Source: G963667675 sp964291545
Lineage (GTDB): Bacteria > Chloroflexota > Dehalococcoidia > Lucifugimonadales > UBA3495
Direction of reading: 5' to 3'
DNA length: 64,000 bases
Assembly: GCA_964291545.2 (NCBI GenBank)
Contig: OZ219860.1
Location: forward strand, 310,001 to 374,000
The notes beneath the pieces were generated by a model that did no database searches, was not told where the DNA came from, and saw only the letters and a list, made by a program, of their open reading frames with translations. Below are positions 58,165 to 64,000 of this stretch, one piece after another (within the stretch, counting starts at the first letter, position 1; each line of letters opens with the position of its first letter). The position numbers and the translations under genes were made by a program.

Positions 58165-59157
58165 ATGCAGCAAGCTGACAAGGTGATAGCCGTCACCGGC
58201 GCAGCGGGCGCAGTCGGCCGTCGGTTGCTTCTTGAACTGGAGGAGAATGGCGACCAGCGGGAGATTGTTGCCTTGGACGTTATGCCGCTGGCTTTTCCGG
58301 TGCACAACGTGTCTGCCTACCGCCGTGATCTGGCCGGTCCGATCGACGATGTCCTGCAAGCCCACCGCGTCACCACGGTAGTCCACCTGGCTTTCGACGC
58401 ACGTCGGGGCCGCGACCAAGTCGAGGTCGCAGCCATCAGGCAAAGTAACCAGGATGCCCTCAAGGCCGTCCTGGATTCCTGCGGCAGGGCCCGGGTCCGC
58501 CACTTCATCTTCCTGAGTTCCCACACGGCCTATGGAGCCTACGCCGACAACCCCGTCCCCTTGCCCGACGACGCCCCTCTGCGCGCCTCCCCCGACTTTC
58601 CGTACGGCTACGATAAACTCCTGTCTGAGGAGTTGATCAGGGAATTCGCCGAGCAACATCCGAACATCGCCGTAACCATCCTCCGCCCGTGCTCCGTATT
58701 GGGGCCCAACACCCATATCTCGGTTGCCAGGGGAATGTTCCGGCCGATGTTGCTGTCGGTTGGCGCCTGCAACCCTCCGCTGCAGTTCCTATACGAAGAC
58801 GACCTTGCCAGGGTCTTGTCCATTGTCATAGCCCGCGAGATACCAGGCTCGTTCAACGTAGCCGGTGAAGGGGTGGTGTTCTACCGGGAGCTTGCCAGAA
58901 TAATCGGGAGCCGACTCCTCAACCTGCCCGCCTTCCTCGCCTATCCGTTGGTCCGCTTGGCCTGGAACCTGGGAATCCAACGGGAGTCCACTCCTGCCGG
59001 GTTGGACCTGGTGCGCTATCCGATACTGTTGGACACCAGCAACCTGCGCCGGGTCACAGGGTATCGCTGCCGCCACACCTCGTTGGAAACCCTGACGGCC
59101 TTCACCAACTCCCGTTTGTTGTACAGCGAACCGGATGGCCCGGTCGCCGTCACCTAG
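58165..59157 (+). CDS. NAD-dependent epimerase/dehydratase
   Basis: A 330-residue extended SDR. VIAVTGAAGAVGRRLLLELEE (nucleotide-binding GxxGxxG at 11-17), VVHLAFDARRG, FLSSHTAYGAYADNPVP and YGYDKLLSE (catalytic YxxxK) are visible. It is read in the same direction as the hopanoid operon, 272 bases behind it, and may also act on lipid or sugar substrates. No substrate can be named. Confidence 0.87.
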   Translation: MQQADKVIAVTGAAGAVGRRLLLELEENGDQREIVALDVMPLAFPVHNVSAYRRDLAGPIDDVLQAHRVTTVVHLAFDARRGRDQVEVAAIRQSNQDALKAVLDSCGRARVRHFIFLSSHTAYGAYADNPVPLPDDAPLRASPDFPYGYDKLLSEELIREFAEQHPNIAVTILRPCSVLGPNTHISVARGMFRPMLLSVGACNPPLQFLYEDDLARVLSIVIAREIPGSFNVAGEGVVFYRELARIIGSRLLNLPAFLAYPLVRLAWNLGIQRESTPAGLDLVRYPILLDTSNLRRVTGYRCRHTSLETLTAFTNSRLLYSEPDGPVAVT

Positions 59158-59185
59158 CGACGTAAGCCCTTAGGGATAGCGCAGT

Positions 59186-61945
59186 TCAGTTGCCCTGGTG
59201 CAGCGCTGCGTGGGCGGCGGCCAACCGGGCCACAGGCACCCGGAAGGGTGAGCAGCTTACGTAGTCCAGCCCCGTCCGGTGACAGAACGCCACGCTGTCC
59301 GGGTCTCCTCCATGCTCTCCGCAGATGCCGATTTCCAGGTCCGGCCTGGTCTCCCGGCCAGCCTTGACCCCCATCGTTACCAGCGATCCAACCCCGTCGG
59401 CGTCGATGGTCACAAAGGGGTCTGCCGCCAACACCTCTTCACTAACGTAGAACCTGAGGAACTTGGACTCTGCGTCGTCCCGGCTGAATCCGTAGGTCAT
59501 TTGCGTCAGGTCGTTCGTTCCAAAGCTGAAAAAGTCGGAGACCTCGGCGATCCTTCCTGCGGTCAGCGCTCCCCGGGGAGTCTCGATCATCGTGCCGAAC
59601 TTGTAGTCGACGTTGACGCCCAGGCGTTGTTGCACCCGGGTGGCGACGGCGGTCAGGTCCTCCCTCAGCCTCCGCATTTCCTCCGCGTCCACGGTCAGCG
59701 GAATCATAATCTCCGGCCGCACGTCCACGCCGTCCTGCTTAAGCTTAACGCTGGCCGTGATTATGGCCTCTACCTGCATCTGGTAAATTGCCGGGAAGCT
59801 GAGACCCAACCGGCATCCCCGGTGCCCCAGCATGGGGTTGGCTTCCCTTAGGGAGTTCACCAATTGGGAGAACTTTTCTTTGTCCTTCAATTCCGATGGC
59901 GAAGACCCGTTGGCCCTGAGCTCCGCCAATTCCACCAATAGGTCCTCGTACGGCGGCAGGAACTCGTGCAACGGCGCGTCCAGCAGCCTGATGATCACCG
60001 GACGCCGCCCCATTACCCTCAGAATCTCGGTAAAGTCGTCTGTCTGGAGCTGTAGCACCTCGGCCAGCGCGGTGTAGAACTCTTTGACCTGCTCCGGCAG
60101 TCCCGGCGCGTCTAGAGGGTTGGATGCAGACCCCGGGTGTTCCCGCCTCCACTGCTCCGCCGCCTCGGCGTTCAACAACACCCTGCGTACCGCTGGCAGC
60201 CGCTGCTGGCCCAGGAACATGTGCTCGGTGCGGCACAGGCCGATTCCCTCGGCCCCCAGGGCAATGGCTTGGGCGGCGTCCTTTGGCGTATCGGCGTTGG
60301 CCCACACTCCAAGCCGCCGGACCCCGTCCGCCCAACTTAGCAACTCATTGGCTTCCACCAGGTTCTCCAGGTTGGGCTTGGCCGTCTCCAACGCTCCGAA
60401 GAACACCTTGCCGCTTGCCCCGTCGATGCTGATGTCCTCTCCCTCGTGGACCGTCATTCCATCTGCGGTCAACGTCAGCCGTTCCAGGTTCACCTGCAGT
60501 CCCTCGCAGCCCACTATGCACGGCTTCCCCAGGCCCCGGGTCACCACCGCCGCGTGGCTGGTCACGCCGCCGCGGCTGGTAACCACCCCTGCGGACGCCG
60601 CAATGCCGTGAATGTCCTCCGGCTTGGTCTCCGGGCGCACCAGTATTACGTCCATTCCCTGTCCCGCGGCGGCCGCGGCTCTGTCGGCGTCCAGGTACGC
60701 CTTCCCGGTGGCCGCTCCGGGCGAAGCTCCGGACCCCTGGGCCATCAACGAAGCTTGCACGCTTTCAGACTCGATGTTCGTTTTGAACACCGGGACCAAC
60801 AACTGGCCCACGTCCTCTGGGTCCACCCGCAACAGGGCCTCTTCGCGGCTGATAGCCCCTTCCTTGACCATGTCCACCGCGGCCTTCACCGCGGCCCCTG
60901 CGGTGCGTTTGGCGCTGCGAGTCTGCAAAATAAACAGACGTCCGTCCTCTATGGTGAACTCCACGTCCTGCATGTCCCGGTAATGGGATTCCAGGCCCGC
61001 AGCCAGGTCCATCAACCGCGCCGAAGCTTCAGGCAACACCGCCGCCAGTTCGGTTATGGGTTGTGGAGTCCTCACCCCGGCCACTACGTCCTCGCCCTGG
61101 GCGTTGGACAGGAACTCGCCGTATACCTGCCGCCGACCGTCTACCGGATTCCTGGTGAACAACACCCCGGTGCCGCTGGTGGGCCCCAGGTTCCCGAAGA
61201 CCATGGTCATGACCGTAACCGCAGTTCCCATGTCGTGGTCGATGCCCTCGTGGTTGCGGTAGAACACGGCCCTGGGCGTGTTCCAACTCTTGAACACTGC
61301 CTCTATCGCGGCCGTGAGCTGCTCCCACGGGTCTGCAGGGACCTGCGCTCCCGTAGCGCTTAAAGTGGCGTCCCTAAAGTCCTGTACTACCGCCTTCAAC
61401 TGCTGCGTGCTAAGTTCATGGTCCTGGGTCACCGCCGCCCGTTCTTTATGGGCGGTCAAGACCTCCTCGAAAACCCCGGCCTCGGCTCCCAGCACCACTT
61501 CTGAGTAAATCTGCAAGAACCGCCGGTAAGCGTCGTAGGCGGGACGGGGGTCGCCCATCATCTCCGCCAGGCCCACGACTATTTCATCGTTCAGTCCCAG
61601 GTTGAGGATTGTGTCCATCATCCCAGGCATTGATACCTTGGCTCCTGACCGTACTGACAGCAGCAATGGACGCTCTGCTGAGCCGAACTTGCGGCCGATT
61701 TTCTGTTCCAGCGCCCGCATGTTCTCCCGGACGCTCTCTTCCAATCCCTCCGGGCACTGGTGGTCCAGGCTGAAATACTCCCGGCTGGCCTCTGTGGAAA
61801 TGACGAATCCTGGGGGTATCGGCAGCCCCAGGCGGACCATCTCGCACAGGTTGCTGCCCTTGCCTCCCAGGATTTCGACCATAGACGCATCGCCTTCGTC
61901 GAACCGGTAGACTAGCTTTTTCGCCCGGGAAACTTGGCTCGTCAC
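59186..61945 (-). CDS. ppdK: Pyruvate, phosphate dikinase
   Basis: A 919-residue three-domain enzyme. The N-terminal ATP-grasp part has LGGKGSNLCEMVRLGLPIPPGF (26-47), the phosphohistidine domain carries H464 in GGVTSHAAVVTRG, and the C-terminal PEP-binding barrel has the conserved C875 (GICGEHGG). It interconverts pyruvate, ATP and phosphate with PEP, AMP and pyrophosphate. The start is GTG at 61945 after GGGAGG. Family length is about 870-900, so it is complete. It stands alone. Confidence 0.96.
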   Translation of the reverse strand: MTSQVSRAKKLVYRFDEGDASMVEILGGKGSNLCEMVRLGLPIPPGFVISTEASREYFSLDHQCPEGLEESVRENMRALEQKIGRKFGSAERPLLLSVRSGAKVSMPGMMDTILNLGLNDEIVVGLAEMMGDPRPAYDAYRRFLQIYSEVVLGAEAGVFEEVLTAHKERAAVTQDHELSTQQLKAVVQDFRDATLSATGAQVPADPWEQLTAAIEAVFKSWNTPRAVFYRNHEGIDHDMGTAVTVMTMVFGNLGPTSGTGVLFTRNPVDGRRQVYGEFLSNAQGEDVVAGVRTPQPITELAAVLPEASARLMDLAAGLESHYRDMQDVEFTIEDGRLFILQTRSAKRTAGAAVKAAVDMVKEGAISREEALLRVDPEDVGQLLVPVFKTNIESESVQASLMAQGSGASPGAATGKAYLDADRAAAAAGQGMDVILVRPETKPEDIHGIAASAGVVTSRGGVTSHAAVVTRGLGKPCIVGCEGLQVNLERLTLTADGMTVHEGEDISIDGASGKVFFGALETAKPNLENLVEANELLSWADGVRRLGVWANADTPKDAAQAIALGAEGIGLCRTEHMFLGQQRLPAVRRVLLNAEAAEQWRREHPGSASNPLDAPGLPEQVKEFYTALAEVLQLQTDDFTEILRVMGRRPVIIRLLDAPLHEFLPPYEDLLVELAELRANGSSPSELKDKEKFSQLVNSLREANPMLGHRGCRLGLSFPAIYQMQVEAIITASVKLKQDGVDVRPEIMIPLTVDAEEMRRLREDLTAVATRVQQRLGVNVDYKFGTMIETPRGALTAGRIAEVSDFFSFGTNDLTQMTYGFSRDDAESKFLRFYVSEEVLAADPFVTIDADGVGSLVTMGVKAGRETRPDLEIGICGEHGGDPDSVAFCHRTGLDYVSCSPFRVPVARLAAAHAALHQGN

Positions 61946-62101
61946 CTACTGGAACCTCCCTTGCTCCGTGGACGACAACGGTAAACCGCCGCCCTGATGC
62001 CTCTCCACCTCCTCACCGTTGCAGAATCATACTCCTCGATTGGTCTGATTGGTTGGCTCCGCCCCCGGCCGCCGTAAGCACCCCGCGGGGCAATGCCGAG
62101 A

Positions 62102-63106
62102 TTATATCTCCCTGAACTGCGGTGCCGGGTCCTCTAGGTCGAAGGCGTTTAGCCACAGGTCGTCCAGCCGGATCTGCTCGTCCTGGGTCAGGTCCGGAGC
62201 TTCGCTGGCGTCGGTGTATTCCTTCAGCTCGTCCAGGTTGGTGAAGTTCGGCAGCACCGACACAATGGACGGCTGGGCCAGGCAGAATTTGATGGCGGCC
62301 TGGCTCATCGTCCTGCCCGCGTCGTCCCCCGCCAGGAACTTCACCTTGTCCGCTCTGGCCAGCGCCTGCTCCATCCACTCCGCCTTGCGGCTGGCGCGGT
62401 GATCGCTGGGGTCGAACTCGGGCGGCTTAGTAAACCGGCCGGTGAGCACCTCCGACGCATGGGGCACCCGGGAAATCAGGCCTACGTCTTCCTCTGCTGA
62501 GATCGGAAAAAAGTCCCTGGCAGGCTCCTGCTCCAGGATGCTGTAGATGATCTGCACGCTGCCTACGTGCCGCTCCCGCATCGACGCTTCGCCCTCCTCG
62601 AACCAGCCGATGTCCGGGCCCAGGGCCGATCCGTAGTAGCGAATCTTGCCCTCGGACTGCAATTGCTCCAGCGTCTCGAACAAATCGTCCCGTTCCAGGG
62701 CTTCCAGCCGCGGGTTGTGTATCTGGTACAGGTCTATGAAGTCGGTATTCAGCCGCTGCAGGCTCCGCTCACAGGCAAAGGTGACGAACTCTCGGTCGAA
62801 CTTTTGCGGCCGCTCCCGGTGGCCTATCCTGGGCGTCTTGTCGTAGAAGTCGTAGCCGAACTTGGTGGCAATGGTAATTTCGTTGCGGTGTTGTCCCAGC
62901 ACCTCGGCCAGCAACTCCTCTCCGTATCCCTCGCCGTAGGTATCTGCGGTGTCGAAGAAGGTCACGCCCAGGTCCAGCGCGTTCTCAAGCAGCGCGGTGC
63001 GTTCTTCCGGCGTCCGGCGTCCCCACCAGTTGGTCGCGACGGTCCATACCCCGAATCCCACTTCGGGCAACACCAGTTCTGTCCTGGGCAACTGCCGGTA
63101 CTTCAT
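62102..63106 (-). CDS. Aldo/keto reductase
   Basis: A 334-residue TIM-barrel oxidoreductase. FFDTADTYGEGYGEELLAEVLG (51-72) holds D52 and Y57, and the following TKFGYDF holds the catalytic Lys. DFIDLYQIHNPRLEAL provides the His. The substrate is unknown; similar proteins are NADPH-dependent sugar or aldehyde reductases. ATG at 63106 follows AAAGGACG. A terminator lies just upstream, so it has its own promoter. Confidence 0.9.
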   Translation of the reverse strand: MKYRQLPRTELVLPEVGFGVWTVATNWWGRRTPEERTALLENALDLGVTFFDTADTYGEGYGEELLAEVLGQHRNEITIATKFGYDFYDKTPRIGHRERPQKFDREFVTFACERSLQRLNTDFIDLYQIHNPRLEALERDDLFETLEQLQSEGKIRYYGSALGPDIGWFEEGEASMRERHVGSVQIIYSILEQEPARDFFPISAEEDVGLISRVPHASEVLTGRFTKPPEFDPSDHRASRKAEWMEQALARADKVKFLAGDDAGRTMSQAAIKFCLAQPSIVSVLPNFTNLDELKEYTDASEAPDLTQDEQIRLDDLWLNAFDLEDPAPQFREI

Positions 63107-63140
63107 CCGGATGGCGTCCTTTCTAACGAACCCGCTGAGA

Positions 63141-63167
63141 ATAAAACGGCCCCAGTCATCTGGGGCC
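63141..63167 (-). terminator. Intrinsic terminator after the DUF1802 gene
   Basis: On the minus strand GGCCCCA, a six-base loop, TGGGGCC, then gttttatt. The stem is seven perfect pairs (63148-63154 and 63161-63167). It is 20 bases after the DUF1802 stop. Confidence 0.75.
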
Positions 63168-63186
63168 CAAGTCTTGGGACTGGCTG

Positions 63187-63774
63187 CTACGCCGCGACCA
63201 CCACTCCCAACGCTCCCTTTATTTCGTCCGTCCGCTGCCGGAACTCCTCGTCGCTAAGCACCGGCTCCATGCGCCCCAGCGACACAGGCTCAGCCAGTTC
63301 TACCCACGACGTGCAGCCCTTGTACTCAGGCGAAAACGGCGCCGTTACCGGCTGCTCCAGCCGGTACACCCTGATTAACATAACGGACAAGGGGAACCTG
63401 GGCTTCCAGCGCAGCCGCGACTGGGCATAATCGTCAGTCCAGATGTGATGCGGCGACAGCGCCTCCACCAGTTTTTGTTCCAGGACCTCTATCGTCTCCG
63501 CCGCCTGGGCCCAGTAAGAAAACGTAATGTTGCCCCCGTCGTGCGGCTCCTCCAACAGGGCGCGAAGGGCAGACTGATGCGGCTCCTTCAACAGGTCTTC
63601 ACGCTGGTGCTCGAAGGTCGGGTACAACAAAAACTCAGGATGGGCCACGCGGAAGTGCTTGCCCGTCTCGCTGATGCCGCCCTTCCGGAGCAACAGCACT
63701 TGACTGCCGCTGCCCAGGGCATCGACGGTTACGGCCCACTCTTTCAGAGCGATTTGGCACACTTCCGGCATCAT
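63187..63774 (-). CDS. DUF1802 family protein
   Basis: A 195-residue protein with the DUF1802 signature: IALKEWAVTVDALGSGSQVLLLRKGGISETGKHFRV at residues 7-42, then PEFLLYPTFEHQREDLLK and a central PHHIWTDDYAQSRLRWKPRFPLSVMLIRVYRL block. Proteins of this family are found in archaea, cyanobacteria and Chloroflexota, with unknown function. There is no membrane segment. ATG at 63774 follows AGGGGACTC. Nothing but a diverged repeat lies between it and the window's right end. Confidence 0.85.
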   Translation of the reverse strand: MMPEVCQIALKEWAVTVDALGSGSQVLLLRKGGISETGKHFRVAHPEFLLYPTFEHQREDLLKEPHQSALRALLEEPHDGGNITFSYWAQAAETIEVLEQKLVEALSPHHIWTDDYAQSRLRWKPRFPLSVMLIRVYRLEQPVTAPFSPEYKGCTSWVELAEPVSLGRMEPVLSDEEFRQRTDEIKGALGVVVAA

Positions 63775-63882
63775 TCTATGAGTCCCCTGGCCCGACGGAC
63801 GGATTCACCCGGCTAATGTTAACACCTGGCGGTGGGCGCCTCAATCCCTGGGCCTGGAATTTGGAATAGGGCGTACACACGG

Positions 63883-63920
63883 CCTGTTCGTGCTGACCTT
63901 ATCGAATCACACGAACGGAT
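63883..63920. repeat. Diverged copy of the CCGTTCGTGCTGA repeat
   Basis: cctgttcgtgctgaccttatcgaatcacacgaacgg. The core and the complementary ends (gttcgtg and cacgaac) resemble the repeat family, but it differs at several places. The remaining bases to 64000 have no gene that I can support. Confidence 0.45.
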
Positions 63921-64000
63921 TCACCCGTGGCCAGATACGAACAGCAGGATAGGGCGTACCCTATGCTACGGTGGAGGCAAGGCTACGACCGCTTACTACC

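Noticed and set aside
1..64000. tRNA or rRNA genes
   Set aside because: No cloverleaf-like arms or conserved TPsiC-type sequence were found in the intergenic regions when read by eye. A tRNA search tool could still find one.

Overview
This is a GC-rich (roughly 60-65%) bacterial chromosome segment, fully coding on both strands, with many GTG and TTG starts. No rRNA or tRNA was seen. The gene content suggests a Chloroflexota bacterium of the Dehalococcoidia/SAR202 kind: a hopanoid operon, several PPOX-fold flavin/F420-type proteins, tandem VOC proteins, a DUF1501/DUF1800 pair, a lipoprotein with repeated LPW-type units, and a 51-residue protein ending in CCG..PGC. The lineage is an inference from gene content, not a phylogenetic result.

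Layout. 1-683: VapBC-type toxin/antitoxin pair, toxin cut by the window edge. 876-3806 (minus): phage head genes (zinc ribbon, frameshifted terminase, HK97 portal). 4084-6875 (minus): small protein, two duplicated PPOX proteins, MFS transporter. 7067-8035: zinc alcohol dehydrogenase. 8139-10624 (minus): queF-queD-queC-queE plus a small Cys-rich protein, making preQ0 and preQ1 for queuosine. 10819-11754: vitamin B12-binding-type protein interrupted by one in-frame TGA exactly where the family has Cys. 11755-17056 (minus): Lon-N protein, hypothetical, gamma-glutamyltransferase, ThDP enzyme, HesB/IscA-like protein. 17360-19535 (plus): HK97 prohead protease and major capsid protein. 19536-20205: repeat-rich spacer. 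20206-22227: TlyA, CinA-C, second VapBC. 22262-29972: SDR, penicillin acylase, solitary DppB permease, MBL hydrolase, two VOC proteins, PPOX protein. 30133-34525: M16 peptidase, OGG-type glycosylase, RNase PH. 34612-37749 (minus): ComEC/ComEA. 37831-42718: IlvE, PlsY, membrane protein, PAP2, acyl-CoA dehydrogenase, enoyl-CoA hydratase. 42848-45136: repeat lipoprotein with HEIGH motif. 45243-50449: HIT, MoaB/MogA, hypothetical, NHL, DUF1501, DUF1800. 50808-57892: hopanoid operon (polyprenyl synthase, HpnH, HpnG, HpnA, squalene-hopene cyclase, squalene/phytoene synthase). 58165-63774: epimerase, PPDK, aldo/keto reductase, DUF1802.

Main observations. (1) The B12-binding-type gene at 10819-11754 looks like a selenoprotein: TGA at codon 97 in a CxxU context, with a 17-nt hairpin carrying an AGGUU loop 10 nt downstream. 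(2) The phage head module is split into two oppositely oriented halves about 13.5 kb apart. Inverting the segment between them would restore the usual terminase-portal-protease-capsid order; no tail genes or integrase are seen. (3) A promoter/terminator pair without an ORF precedes the protease and may be a small RNA or leader. (4) Several dispersed palindromic repeat families fill the spacers. I did not find a multi-gene system that I could defend as wholly new.
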